Positions 15,862 to 24,615 of a stretch of DNA of 64,000 nucleotides are shown in pieces. The first letter of the stretch is position 1, and each line of letters opens with the position of its first letter. A program made the translations under genes and the position numbers. The notes under the pieces are model-generated. The model ran no database searches. It was given only the letters and a program-made list of their open reading frames with translations, and was not told the DNA's origin. Source of the stretch: Helicobacter sp. NHP19-012 (GTDB lineage: Bacteria; Campylobacterota; Campylobacteria; Campylobacterales; Helicobacteraceae); assembly GCF_019703325.1 (NCBI RefSeq), contig NZ_AP024819.1, forward strand, positions 868,001 to 932,000. Reading direction: 5' to 3'.

Positions 15862-16104
15862 CTAAATGATGTGCATTTGGTAGATGAAGTCCTTTTCATC
15901 CGAGCTTACTTGCACTTGCGACAAATGCACCCGACAATTCTTTTTTTCTAAAAACGCCACCGTGGCCAACATATCCTTATGGGGATTTGTGGGGGCGAAG
16001 TAAAAAATATGCTCGCTTTTGAGGTATTTTTGGTGCAATTCTTCTAAACTCAAGCTAGGGGTTTTGCTCTGTTTGCGATCCATTTTGGCTAAACGCAGTT
16101 CCAT
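15862..16104 (-). CDS. Small conserved protein HP0268-like
   Basis: 80 residues starting at the ATG at 16102-16104 (MELRLAKMDRKQS). It contains IFYFAPTNPHKDML and ends VSSDEKDFIYQMHII, matching H. pylori HP0268 almost residue for residue at these points and in length. HP0268 has a solved small alpha/beta fold and has been described as having nuclease activity; I treat that as reported, not proven. A longer frame continues upstream inside the amidohydrolase gene, but the homologue length and position argue for the 80-residue form. Lies between the amidohydrolase gene and miaB. Confidence 0.85.
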   Translation of the reverse strand: MELRLAKMDRKQSKTPSLSLEELHQKYLKSEHIFYFAPTNPHKDMLATVAFLEKKNCRVHLSQVQVSSDEKDFIYQMHII

Positions 16105-16138
16105 TAAGACCTCCCATGAAATAGCCTTGAAGTTTAGC

Positions 16139-17383
16139 CTACCTTGCCTTAAAACCCCTTTTAGAGCCCCACACCCACTCCCCGCCGATGTATAGACTCT
16201 GCACCTTTCTTGCTTGCAAGAGCCAATGCAACACCCCTTGTAAGTTGGGCTGAGAGTTAAAACCAAAGAGGGCAAAATCCGCTAAAAAGCCCGCTTGCAA
16301 ACTCCCCCCTTGTAGGCCCAAAGCGTGGCTGGCGCGTAGGGTCGCCCCGAGCAAAATTTGGGGTAGGGCCTCTAAAAGGGGAACATTCAAGGCAAAAAGG
16401 GCGATGCGCAGTTCCTCTAAAAGTAGGGTGTTGGCATTAGAGCTTGCGCCATCTGTGGCTAGGGCGATCTTCACACCCGCCTTATTTATCTGCTTAAAAT
16501 CCAAGAGTTTACCGCTTAACAGGCGGTTAGAGCGCGGGCAAGAAATGAGCGTGGGGTGCGCACTCTCTTTGACGTGCTGTAAATGCACCTTTGTGGCAAA
16601 CATGGCATGCACTAAAAGCAACTTTTGCCCTTGAAATAGGTCTAAAAACTCTAAAGGGCTTACATAGTGTGGGGCACTTAGCCCGTGTTTGGCGTAAAAA
16701 TCCTTGAAATATCCCCCCCGCCCCTCTAAAAAGTCCAACTCCGCCTTAGACTCCAAAAAATGCGTGGAGACCACGGGACTTTTGTAGGTACTTAAAACCT
16801 GCTTGGCTAAGTCTTTATGCACTGAATAGGGGGCGTGGATGGCAATGGCGGGGGTGAATTTCGCACTTTGACATTCAAGGCTTAGAGCGTGGCGCTTACT
16901 AAACGCCTCAAAAGCGGGGGTGATATCGGCGTTTGCCCCGATGAGCTCATCAAAGAACACCACCCGTAAGGGGCTCTCTTTTAAGATAGGGCGATCCAAA
17001 CCATAACTGCTGATCGCCCCTACACTCGCCACACCCTGCATGAGTTGCTCGCACACCGCTTTTTGCATATGCGCTGTGGCTTTTTTGAGCACTTGGCTTC
17101 TGTTGGACATGACTGAGCTAAGCCACCCCTCAAAGCTCCCATAGCTAAAATTATTTTTCTGCCCCGCAAACTCAAAATGGATATGCGGGTTTGCCAAAGC
17201 GGGCATTAAAAGGGCGTTTTTATAAAAATGGGCTTTTGCGCTTGGGTGCTTGGTGCAAAGTTTAGCGTAATCGCCCACTTCTAAAATGCGCCCCCCCTCA
17301 AACAACACCCCCCCATTAGGCAGAATATCAAAGCTCGGGTTACACACAAGCGCGCACTTCGCTCCCAAAATTTTAAGCCCCAT
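16139..17383 (-). CDS. Amidohydrolase, probable aminodeoxyfutalosine deaminase (HP0267-like)
   Basis: 414 residues of the amidohydrolase superfamily (chlorohydrolase/cytosine-deaminase branch). Metal and catalytic residues are present: NPHIHFEF (HxH), AIHAPYSVHK, STHFLESKAELDFL (His and catalytic Glu) and LATDGASSN (Asp). Relatives in epsilonproteobacteria act as 6-aminodeoxyfutalosine deaminase in the futalosine route to menaquinone, which fits a quinone-dependent Helicobacter; SAH/MTA deamination is the alternative. The ATG at 17381-17383 is chosen because MGLKILGAKCALVCNP aligns with family starts; it overlaps the dihydroorotase-like gene by 11 bases. Confidence 0.82.
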   Translation of the reverse strand: MGLKILGAKCALVCNPSFDILPNGGVLFEGGRILEVGDYAKLCTKHPSAKAHFYKNALLMPALANPHIHFEFAGQKNNFSYGSFEGWLSSVMSNRSQVLKKATAHMQKAVCEQLMQGVASVGAISSYGLDRPILKESPLRVVFFDELIGANADITPAFEAFSKRHALSLECQSAKFTPAIAIHAPYSVHKDLAKQVLSTYKSPVVSTHFLESKAELDFLEGRGGYFKDFYAKHGLSAPHYVSPLEFLDLFQGQKLLLVHAMFATKVHLQHVKESAHPTLISCPRSNRLLSGKLLDFKQINKAGVKIALATDGASSNANTLLLEELRIALFALNVPLLEALPQILLGATLRASHALGLQGGSLQAGFLADFALFGFNSQPNLQGVLHWLLQARKVQSLYIGGEWVWGSKRGFKAR

Positions 17384-18620
17384 AGACAATATCTTCCCCT
17401 TGCAATACCAAGCGCACAACCCCTTTTAAACTCTCTTTATAGTAGGGGCTGTGTGGGTTTTGCACCACTTCCTCCCCCTCAAGGTCCACAAGCATTAAAC
17501 GGGCTTCTTTGCCCTCTTGCACCGCACCGCAATTTAAGCGCAAGAATTTAGCCGGCGTGCTTGCCATGAGCTCTATGAGCCTTTCAAGGCTCACTAGGCC
17601 CGTTTGGACTAAATACGTGTAGGCGAGACTAAAGCTACTTTCAATGCAATGCATGCCAAAAGGAGCTTCTTCAAAGATGTCTTGCGCTTTGGGGGGACGG
17701 GTGTAGTGTAGGCTTGTTAGCATGTCAATTTGCCCCCCTTTTAGGGCTTTGTGTAGAGCTTTTTGCTTCTCTTTGCTTTGCAGGGGGGGCAGGATTTTAA
17801 AGCGGGGCTCGTAGGTTCTATAAACGCTCTCGGTGAGGATGAGGTGGTGTAGAGGGGTTTGCACGAATAGGGGCGCGCCTAGAGATTTTAAGCTTGCGGC
17901 GATGTTTAACGCGTCCATTTCCACCACGCTATCTAGCATGGTGTCTCTTTGGATATGCAGCGCCATGCTGGCGTATTTGCCCACCTCTTTAATTTGGATG
18001 AGCGGGCTCACACTGGGCAGCCCGAGTTTGTAGGCTAGGGGGGTGCTGTCTGCGATGCCTAGAGTGGGGCGGCCCTCATAGCCGCGCACACCGCACACCA
18101 GGGGCAAGTTCAACATTTTGGCATAATCTAGGGCGGGCAAGAGCTTCTGCCCCTCTAGGTTGTAAATGTAAAGGCAGGCAGGGCTAGATAAACTGCTTAC
18201 AATCTTAGATAAATTTTGTAGGCGTTGTTTGGCGTTTAAGGGGTGCAAACAAATGGGGTCTTTGGCTTTTTGCGCCTCTTTGGCGGTGGTGTTTTCTAAA
18301 TTGTCCTCTGCCTCTTTAAAGTCCAAAGGCTGCATTTCTGGCTCGTGTAAAGAGTAAAGGGGCTCTAAATCAATCCCCATGAGCGTGCCCACCCCCCCTT
18401 TAAAGGCTTGGGCTTTTAGGGCGGCGTAGGTGGTGGCTTGCAGGTTATGCAAGAACACGCCCAAATCCACAAGGCTAGGCAAAAGTGTAAGCCCCTTGCC
18501 CTCTAAAACCTTTTCGCCCTCTGTGGGGCATAGGGATGGGGCGATTTGGACGATGTGTGCGCCTAAAATGCGCACATCCACGCCCGCACCGCCCATAAGC
18601 TTGATATTTTTGAGTAACAA
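17373..18620 (-). CDS. Dihydroorotase-like protein lacking metal-site histidines (HP0266-like)
   Basis: 415 residues with dihydroorotase/amidohydrolase layout: N-terminal beta sandwich (GAHIVQIAPSL...VLEGKGLTLLPSLVDLG) and barrel, ending in the typical PAKFLRLNCGAVQEGKEARLMLVDL. The motif that should be DxHxHxR reads DLGVFLHN, and the segment near residue 300 that should hold the catalytic aspartate (TDHAPH) reads TSLHYTRPP. The zinc site therefore seems lost. Such inactive homologues often serve as partners of aspartate carbamoyltransferase; whether that holds here is not shown. The real dihydroorotase would be elsewhere. Operon with ccdA upstream (9 bases) and the amidohydrolase downstream. 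Confidence 0.75.
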   Translation of the reverse strand: MLLKNIKLMGGAGVDVRILGAHIVQIAPSLCPTEGEKVLEGKGLTLLPSLVDLGVFLHNLQATTYAALKAQAFKGGVGTLMGIDLEPLYSLHEPEMQPLDFKEAEDNLENTTAKEAQKAKDPICLHPLNAKQRLQNLSKIVSSLSSPACLYIYNLEGQKLLPALDYAKMLNLPLVCGVRGYEGRPTLGIADSTPLAYKLGLPSVSPLIQIKEVGKYASMALHIQRDTMLDSVVEMDALNIAASLKSLGAPLFVQTPLHHLILTESVYRTYEPRFKILPPLQSKEKQKALHKALKGGQIDMLTSLHYTRPPKAQDIFEEAPFGMHCIESSFSLAYTYLVQTGLVSLERLIELMASTPAKFLRLNCGAVQEGKEARLMLVDLEGEEVVQNPHSPYYKESLKGVVRLVLQGEDIVYGA

Positions 18621-18629
18621 AAGACCTCC

Positions 18630-19361
18630 TTAAAGTTGCAGTAAAAACGCCCCCAAGCGATCCATTTGTCCGCTTAAGATCAAAACACCCATGCCCACTA
18701 AGAGCAACCCTGAGAAAACCTCCACCGCCCGGCTGTAAGTGCGCATTTTTTTGAGCACTCCCCACACTTGGTTAAGCAACAGCGCCACCACCAAAAAGGG
18801 CAGCCCAAAACCCAGCACAAACACGCCCAAAAGCGCCATGCCATAGGCGTGCTCCGCCCCACTAAGTAGGACGATGCTTGTAAAGATAGGGCCGATGCAA
18901 GGAGTCCAACCTAGAGCAAAACTCACGCCCAAAATGAAGGGGATGAGGCTGTTTAAAAAAGGATTCTTAAACTCTAGGCGCACTTCTAGGGTTTTGCTTT
19001 TGTAAAGCCATTTAATAGGCAAGACCCCCAAAAAGTGTAAGCCAAAGACCACCACCACCAAGCCCGCCACCACCCGCACCCAAGGGGCGTTTAAATAAGC
19101 GTGCATGATCCTTGCCATAGACACCCCGATGAGCCAAAAGACCAAACCAAAGCCCAGCACGAACAAGCTAGCCTTAGCCAAAACCGCCCAACGCGGGGCG
19201 TTGCCACTTTTTAATTCCTCTAAAGAAGTTTGCGAGATGTAGGACAAGTAGGCGGGGATTAGGGGCAAAACGCAGGGACTTAAAAACGCCAAAATGCCCG
19301 CCAAAAATGAAGCAATCAAGGGTGTTTTGTCAAAGAGCGTCAAAAGGTTGTCCTCGAACAT
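18630..19361 (-). CDS. ccdA: Cytochrome c biogenesis protein CcdA
   Basis: 243 residues, six membrane helices, with the two redox cysteines in FLSPCVLPLIPAYLSYISQ (helix 1) and GWTPCIGPIF (helix 4). CcdA passes electrons from cytoplasmic thioredoxin across the inner membrane to keep apocytochrome cysteines reduced. HP0265 homologue. It begins the long leftward run and is divergent from deaD with a shared 80-base region holding two TATAAT boxes. Fits with the c-type cytochromes and Nap system in this window. Confidence 0.93.
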   Translation of the reverse strand: MFEDNLLTLFDKTPLIASFLAGILAFLSPCVLPLIPAYLSYISQTSLEELKSGNAPRWAVLAKASLFVLGFGLVFWLIGVSMARIMHAYLNAPWVRVVAGLVVVVFGLHFLGVLPIKWLYKSKTLEVRLEFKNPFLNSLIPFILGVSFALGWTPCIGPIFTSIVLLSGAEHAYGMALLGVFVLGFGLPFLVVALLLNQVWGVLKKMRTYSRAVEVFSGLLLVGMGVLILSGQMDRLGAFLLQL

Positions 19362-19383
19362 CTACCTATCCTAAGTTTTTTGC

Positions 19384-19389
19384 TATAAT
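19384..19389 (+). promoter_or_regulatory. -10 box for deaD
   Basis: TATAAT on the plus strand, 54 bases upstream of the deaD ATG, in the divergent ccdA-deaD intergenic region. Confidence 0.55.
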
Positions 19390-19397
19390 ACCGCACA

Positions 19398-19403
19398 ATT
19401 ATA
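19398..19403 (-). promoter_or_regulatory. -10 box for ccdA operon
   Basis: TATAAT on the minus strand, 37 bases upstream of the ccdA ATG. It overlaps the region of the deaD promoter, so the two operons could interfere. Confidence 0.5.
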
Positions 19404-19442
19404 GTACACCTAGCATTTAGATTTAAGGACATTAAGCCACCG

Positions 19443-20839
19443 ATGCAAACCCCCATTGAAGAAACCACCCAGCCCACGAAGTCTTTTAAAGATTTGGGCT
19501 TAAACTCCAAGATTTTAAAATCTATCGCCGAAGTGGGCTTCACCCAGCCTAGCCCCATACAAGAAAAGGCGATCCCTTTAGTGCTCGCAGGCAAGGATGT
19601 GATCGCCCAAGCCCAGACCGGCACGGGCAAAACTGCCGCCTTCGCCTTGCCCATTATCCAAAACTTGCAAAACAACAAGAGCGTGGAAGCCCTAGTCATC
19701 ACACCCACTAGAGAGCTGGCCATGCAAGTGAGCGATGAGATTTTTAAACTCGGCAAGAGCTCACGCACCCGCACGATATGCGTTTATGGGGGCAGAGCAT
19801 CCGCAAACAATGCGAGCTACTAGAGCGCAACCCGCAGGTGATGATCGCCACCCCGGGCAGGCTCTTAGATCACCTAAAAAACAAACGCTTAAAACGCTTT
19901 GCACCCAAAGTCGTGGTCTTGGATGAAAGCGATGAAATGCTTGACATGGGCTTTTTGGATGACATTGAAGAGATTTTTGACTATTTGCCCGAAAATGCGC
20001 AGATTCTCTTATTTTCTGCCACCATGCCCCCGCCCATTAAAGAGTTGGCAAATAAGATCTTGCAAAACCCCGTGTCCGTCCACATTGCCCCCACGCATGT
20101 AACCAACGCCGACATTGCGCAACGCTTTTATGTGATCAATGAACATGAGCGCAACGAAGCGATCATGCGCTTGTTGGATAAAGAAACCCCCAGCAAAAGC
20201 ATCATTTTTATGCGGATGAAAAGAGAAGTGGATGAATTGCACCAATTTTTGAGTGCGAAGGGCTATAAGACCACGCCCCTACACGGCGACATGGAACAAA
20301 GGGCGAGGCAAGCTTCTATTAAAGCCTTTAAATCCAAACAAGCGGATGTCTTGATCGCCACCGATGTGGCGAGTCGGGGGCTAGACATCAGCGATGTAAG
20401 CCATGTATTCAACTACCACATGCCCCTAAACACCGAGAGCTACATCCACCGTATCGGGCGCACGGGGCGGGCGGGCAAAAAGGGCGTGGCGATCACACTT
20501 GTAACCCCCTTAGAGTATAAAGAGTTGCAACGCATGCAAAAGGACATCGGCGCGTCTTTAGAGCTTTACGAAATCCCACACATGGATGAGGATCGCTTGG
20601 TCAAAGCCCTTTCAAAGGTGGAAGTGGACGCTGAGGTCGTGAGCTTATACGAGCAACTGACTGAGCAGTTTGAACCCTCTCAGTTGGTGCTCAAGCTCTT
20701 AAGTTTGCAATTTAAGAGCCACAAGGTAGATTTAGACCATATTTTTACAGAGTCAAAGCCAAGCGAGTCTAAAAAACCCCCAAGAAGTTCGAGACCCCGC
20801 AAAAATGGGCGTTTTAAGGACTCCAGACGCAAGTATTAA
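19443..20839 (+). pseudogene. deaD: DEAD-box RNA helicase (RhpA/DeaD), frame broken by a one-base loss in a G run
   Basis: Two overlapping frames together give one helicase of about 465 residues (H. pylori HP0247, RhpA). The first frame holds the Q motif (GFTQPSPIQEKAIP), AQTGTGKTAA and PTRELAMQ. The second holds VLDESDEML (DEAD variant), LFSATMPPP, DVASRGLDIS and HRIGRTGRAG. The join is at 19788-19792, where VYGG should continue QSIRKQCEL; five Gs are present and six would restore the frame. All motifs are intact otherwise. It unwinds structured RNA and in H. pylori works with RNase J. Likely an assembly or sequencing indel; a real null mutation is the alternative. Confidence 0.88.
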
Positions 20840-20864
20840 GAAAATAGAAAAATAGGAAAACATC

Positions 20865-21770
20865 ATGAACCACCCTTTTATTTGGCAAGATGGCAAGCTT
20901 GTCCCCTTTGAAAAAGCCACTATTCATGTTCTCAGTTATAGTCTGCACTACGCTAATTTGGTGTTTGAAGGCATCCGCGCCTATAAGGGCAAGGACGGCT
21001 TGTTTGTGTTCCGTTTGCACGATCACATGCAACGGCTTTTGGATTCGTGTAAGGCGGTGGGGCTAAAGATCCCCTACTCCATAGAAGAGCTAAACCACGC
21101 CACACTAGAAACCTTGCGGGCGAATAAGTGCGATGCCAACACCTACATCCGCCCCTTTGTGTTCATGGGGCTTGGCACACTTGGCATTTGTGCGAGCAAC
21201 CCCCCCATCCACACTGCCATTGCCACCGTAACTTGGAAAGACAACCAACACGAGGGCATTAAGGTCAAAACCAGCTCTTATAGAAAGCCCAGCGTGCAAT
21301 CCACGATGAATAAAGCCAAAGCCAGCTCCAACTACCTAAACTCCCAACTCTCTAAGCAAGAAGCCTTAGATTGCGGTTGCGATGAGGGCTTGCTGCTTGA
21401 TGTCAATGGCTTTGTGGCGGAGGGTTCGGCTGAAAGCTTTTTTATGGTGAAAAAAGACAAACTCATTGTCCCCCCCCTAGATTATTCGCTCGATTCAATC
21501 ACCCGCCAAACCATCATTGAGCTCGCCGAGCACTTAAACATCCCCATGGTGCACCGCCATGTGGTGCGTGAGGAAATTTACAGCGCCCAAGAAGCCTTCT
21601 TTGTGGGCACGGGTATGGAGATTTTACCCATTAAGTCTTTGGACTTTAGACCCATTGGCACGGACAAAAATCCCATCACCAAAGCTCTATTTGACACCTA
21701 CATGAAGCTTGTTAAAGGCGAAACCGCCGGTGATTTAGAAAAATTTGCGCATTATGTCGTTCGGGTCTAA
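20865..21770 (+). CDS. ilvE: Branched-chain amino acid aminotransferase
   Basis: 301-residue class IV PLP aminotransferase. Features: FEGIRAYKG, RLHDHMQRLLDS, the region KAKASSNYLNSQLSKQEALD, and EGSAESFFMVKKDKL and GTGMEILPI for cofactor and carboxylate binding. It transfers amino groups between glutamate and Ile/Leu/Val keto-acids. Homologue of HP1468, but placed here 25 bases behind deaD and 9 bases before the SPFH gene. Campylobacter jejuni has the same three neighbours (ilvE, SPFH protein, DUF2393 protein), so this cluster may be the older arrangement. Confidence 0.93.
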   Translation: MNHPFIWQDGKLVPFEKATIHVLSYSLHYANLVFEGIRAYKGKDGLFVFRLHDHMQRLLDSCKAVGLKIPYSIEELNHATLETLRANKCDANTYIRPFVFMGLGTLGICASNPPIHTAIATVTWKDNQHEGIKVKTSSYRKPSVQSTMNKAKASSNYLNSQLSKQEALDCGCDEGLLLDVNGFVAEGSAESFFMVKKDKLIVPPLDYSLDSITRQTIIELAEHLNIPMVHRHVVREEIYSAQEAFFVGTGMEILPIKSLDFRPIGTDKNPITKALFDTYMKLVKGETAGDLEKFAHYVVRV

Positions 21771-21779
21771 AGGAAGTGT

Positions 21780-22880
21780 ATGCCCATTGATCTCAACGAG
21801 CATCTAAAGCGTAAGCAGAGTCCTAACTCTGACAACAATACCCCCAATAATTCTAACAACACCCCCAAGAGCCCCAAACCCCCAACTCTGCCCTCTAATT
21901 TCTTGCAATCCAAGCGATTCACCACTTTAATCATTGCGATTGTTGTATGTGCCTTGCTCTTTTTGGCAAAGCCCTTCATGGTGATCCAATCGGGTGAGAT
22001 CGGCATTAAGGTTACGGCGGGGCGTTACGACCCGATCCCCTTGCAACCCGGGATACACTTTTTTATCCCCCTAGTGCAGGATATTCTAGTCATAGATACA
22101 AGGGTGCGCACGATCAACTTCTCGCGCACCGAGGACATGGGGATTGTTGGGAAAAATCAGGGGATTTTTAGAAACGATGCGATCAATGTGATGGACTCAA
22201 GGGGGCTCACCGTCTCCATTGAGCTCACCGTGCAATACCGCCTCAACGCCCAAACCACGCCCCAAACGATCGCCACCTATGGTCTTAGTTGGGAGCAAAA
22301 GATCATCAACCCTGTGGTGCGTGATGTCGTGCGCTCTGTGGTGGGGCGCTATCCGGCTGAGGATTTACCCATCAAGCGCAATGAAATCGCCGCTTTGATC
22401 AATACCGACATCAACAAAGAGGTTTCCAAACTGCCCAATTCCCCCGTGCAGCTTAGCTCTATCCAATTACGTGAAATTGTCTTGCCCACCAAGATCAAAG
22501 AACAGATCGAGAAGGTGCAGATCGCCCGCCAAGAATCCGAGCGGGTGAAATACGAGGTGGAAAAAGCCAAACAAGAGGCGCAAAAAGCAGCAGCCCTAGC
22601 CAAGGGCGAGGCGGATGCAAACCGCATTAAAGCGCAAGGCGTGGCAGATGCGATCGTGATCGAGGCGAAAGCCAAATCCGCAGCCAACGCCAGCATCGCC
22701 CAAAGCCTGAGTGAAAAGCTTTTGAGTCTGCGCCAAATTGAAACCCAGGGGCAGTTTAACGAAGCCTTAAAGGTGAATAAAAATGCCCAAATCTTTTTAG
22801 TCCCCGGCGGCGCCGTGCCCAACATTTGGCTAGACACCAAGAGCCGCCAAAAGGCAATAGCGACCACACACAATAAATGA
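21780..22880 (+). CDS. SPFH/prohibitin-family membrane protein (HP0248-like)
   Basis: 366 residues: Asn/Pro-rich cytoplasmic N-terminus, one membrane helix (TTLIIAIVVCALLFLAKPF, about residues 43-62), an SPFH domain (SGEIGIKVTAGRYDPIPLQP onward), then a long Ala/Lys/Glu-rich coiled coil (KYEVEKAKQEAQKAAALAKG) and a C-terminal segment. Prohibitin/stomatin-like proteins assemble into large membrane rings and modulate membrane proteases or organise microdomains; the precise role here is unknown. It overlaps the following DUF2393 gene by 4 bases (ATGA). Confidence 0.85.
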   Translation: MPIDLNEHLKRKQSPNSDNNTPNNSNNTPKSPKPPTLPSNFLQSKRFTTLIIAIVVCALLFLAKPFMVIQSGEIGIKVTAGRYDPIPLQPGIHFFIPLVQDILVIDTRVRTINFSRTEDMGIVGKNQGIFRNDAINVMDSRGLTVSIELTVQYRLNAQTTPQTIATYGLSWEQKIINPVVRDVVRSVVGRYPAEDLPIKRNEIAALINTDINKEVSKLPNSPVQLSSIQLREIVLPTKIKEQIEKVQIARQESERVKYEVEKAKQEAQKAAALAKGEADANRIKAQGVADAIVIEAKAKSAANASIAQSLSEKLLSLRQIETQGQFNEALKVNKNAQIFLVPGGAVPNIWLDTKSRQKAIATTHNK

Positions 22881-23413
22881 TCGACACGACCGCTATTTTG
22901 TATTCTGTCCTCGCCCATCTAAAAATCTTTTGGGCAAATGCTAGCCCCTTTGCGTTGGTGATCTTTGGCATGCATTGTGCGTTTTTTTTATGCTTTTATA
23001 TCTCCGGCTTGTCGTTTCGGGGCTTTATGTCCTACTTTTTCTACATTCTAGCCGCTTTGTGCATGCTGAGTGCCCCCCTTGTGGTGCGCTACATCCTTGA
23101 AGAGCAGCTTTTTAAAATCCAAACCCACATATACGAGACCTTTTCCTTCACCTACACCAACGCTTTCATGGCAAAGATCAATGTCAAAAATGTCGGCCGT
23201 TTGACCATTAACCAATGCCTTTTGCGCCTAGATGTTCTGCACCAACCGCACAACAGACTCCAAGACTATTTATACCAATGGGTGTTTGTACACACCTACA
23301 CGCAGTCTTTTAAGGTGCAACTCCCTCCACAAAAATCCCAAGATTTGGCGATGGACATCGAGGGTTACCCCTATAAACAAGCCCCCTTTAAACTCTCTGC
23401 AGATTGCTATTGA
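22877..23413 (+). CDS. DUF2393-family membrane protein (HP0249-like)
   Basis: 178 residues. Two membrane helices near the N-terminus (FALVIFGMHCAFFLCFYISG and FFYILAALCMLSAPLVVRYI), then a soluble domain with NVGRLTINQCLLRLDVLH and SFKVQLPPQ, resembling a small Ig-like fold outside the membrane. Similar proteins in epsilonproteobacteria are always beside an SPFH gene, which suggests a partner. No catalytic motif is visible. ATGA overlap with the SPFH gene shows translational coupling. The gene ends about 70 bases before fldA. Confidence 0.75.
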   Translation: MIDTTAILYSVLAHLKIFWANASPFALVIFGMHCAFFLCFYISGLSFRGFMSYFFYILAALCMLSAPLVVRYILEEQLFKIQTHIYETFSFTYTNAFMAKINVKNVGRLTINQCLLRLDVLHQPHNRLQDYLYQWVFVHTYTQSFKVQLPPQKSQDLAMDIEGYPYKQAPFKLSADCY

Positions 23414-23442
23414 TTGCTTTTTGCATTTTTACCAAAATTCGT

Positions 23443-23448
23443 TATAAT
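23443..23448 (+). promoter_or_regulatory. -10 box for fldA
   Basis: TATAAT 36 bases before the fldA ATG, with AAAGGATT as ribosome-binding site. It is a strong match, fitting a highly expressed electron carrier. Confidence 0.6.
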
Positions 23449-23483
23449 GGGCGGGTTTATTTTTAAAAAACGAAAGGATTAAC

Positions 23484-23975
23484 ATGGCAGTTGGTATTTT
23501 TTACGGCACAGACAGCGGAAATTCTGAAACAATTAGCGGTAAAATTGCTGAAAAACTAGGTGGGGTGAAAGTATATGATGTGGCCAAAGCGTCTAAAGCA
23601 GACTTTGATGGTTGTAGCTCTGTAGTTCTGGTCGCACCCACTGCAGGAGCTGGGGATTTGCAAAGTGACTGGGAGGAGTTTTTAGGTACTTTGAGCGATA
23701 CGGATTTTGCCAACAAAACCATCGCTCTAGTGGGTCTTGGTGATCAAGACACCTACTCTGAAACCTTTGCTGAGGGCATTTTCCACATCTATGAAAAAGC
23801 CAAAGCTGGTAAGGTTGTGGGCTTCACTTCTACAGATGGTTACAATTTCGAGGCTTCTAGGTCTGTAGAGGGTGGTAAATTCGTGGGTCTCGTGCTCGAT
23901 GAAGACAACCAGGACGATCTCACCGACAGCCGCATCGATGCTTGGATCGGTGAAGTGAAAGGGCAACTCTCGTAA
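23484..23975 (+). CDS. fldA: Flavodoxin FldA
   Basis: 163 residues. FMN phosphate loop GTDSGNSE near residue 10, [18 protein letters not shown] (first isoalloxazine loop) and [16 protein letters not shown] (second loop), and a C-terminus [13 protein letters not shown] typical of long-chain flavodoxins. In H. pylori flavodoxin (HP1161) is the electron acceptor of pyruvate:ferredoxin oxidoreductase and is essential. Own promoter; single-gene unit between the DUF2393 and lipoprotein genes. Confidence 0.96.
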   Translation: MAVGIFYGTDSGNSETISGKIAEKLGGVKVYDVAKASKADFDGCSSVVLVAPTAGAGDLQSDWEEFLGTLSDTDFANKTIALVGLGDQDTYSETFAEGIFHIYEKAKAGKVVGFTSTDGYNFEASRSVEGGKFVGLVLDEDNQDDLTDSRIDAWIGEVKGQLS

Positions 23976-24020
23976 TTCTTGCAAGTGGGGGGGATTTATT
24001 CACTCTAAAAGCGTATACTA

Positions 24021-24048
24021 CAGTTCCTAAACTTGTTGAAAGGAACTG
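24021..24048. promoter_or_regulatory. 8-bp inverted repeat over ribosome-binding site of lipoprotein gene
   Basis: CAGTTCCT (24021-24028) and AGGAACTG (24041-24048) are perfect reverse complements separated by 12 bases. The right arm contains the AGGA of the ribosome-binding site for the GTG at 24051, and a TATACT -10 box is at 24014-24019. It could be a protein operator at the transcription start or a hairpin hiding the ribosome site. Confidence 0.5.
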
Positions 24049-24050
24049 AA

Positions 24051-24614
24051 GTGTTTCAAACACGCTTTTTACCCCCGACTTTGCTTTATTTGGTGATTTT
24101 AGGTTTCTCGGCTTGCACCAGCACACACAAGAAAGATGTTTTTCTAGCCAATGTGCCCGCTTGGATGCTTGAAGACCGTAGTGCCTTCATCACGCAGGGC
24201 ATCGATAGTTCGCACATCATAGACGGGCAGATCGCCCGCTCGGAGAAAATCGCTAGGGAGCGGGCGCGCTTTCGAGTCGCCCAGCACATCGGCAAGCAAA
24301 TTAAAGATGTGTTCAAACAAACCCAAAACGCCAATCAACGCCCCTTTGATGACAATATTTTTAAACAGATTGTCCAAGCCATCGCTGCCAGCCTAGATCA
24401 GGGAGTCCAGCTGGGCGAATACATCAACCCCAATAACCAAGAAGTTTTTATTTTGGTGCGCGTGGATGGCTACGATCGGGGCTTACTTGAAAAGAATTTA
24501 CTCGCCATCAAACCCATCCACACCAACACCATCAAAGCCCTGCAACAAGCAGTCCGCCAAGTCTTTAAGGATGCGATGAACTATGGAGATGTGAAAGTCC
24601 CCCAAAGCATGTAG
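24051..24614 (+). CDS. LPP20-family lipoprotein
   Basis: 187 residues from a GTG at 24051 preceded by AAAGGA 6 bases upstream. Lipoprotein signal ends in LVILGFSAC, placing the acylated cysteine near residue 22. The mature part has an LPP20-like pattern: NVPAWMLEDRSAFITQGI, then IARERARFRVAQHI (compare the ARA-rich segment of LPP20) and EVFILVRVD (compare VFVLVGLD). H. pylori LPP20 (HP1456) is an outer-membrane or secreted lipoprotein of unknown function. A TTG 18 bases further upstream is possible but gives a poorer signal peptide. Converges on the citrate-type transporter gene with a 1-base gap. Confidence 0.75.
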   Translation: MFQTRFLPPTLLYLVILGFSACTSTHKKDVFLANVPAWMLEDRSAFITQGIDSSHIIDGQIARSEKIARERARFRVAQHIGKQIKDVFKQTQNANQRPFDDNIFKQIVQAIAASLDQGVQLGEYINPNNQEVFILVRVDGYDRGLLEKNLLAIKPIHTNTIKALQQAVRQVFKDAMNYGDVKVPQSM

Positions 24615-24615
24615 T

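Noticed and set aside
15862..16275. 137-residue form of the HP0268-like protein
   Set aside because: The additional N-terminal residues come from reading inside the amidohydrolase gene; the 80-residue form equals the homologue.
22349..22918. 189-residue open frame on the minus strand
   Set aside because: It lies opposite the SPFH gene, has no ribosome site or domain, and reflects the Ala/Lys-rich coiled coil of the real gene.
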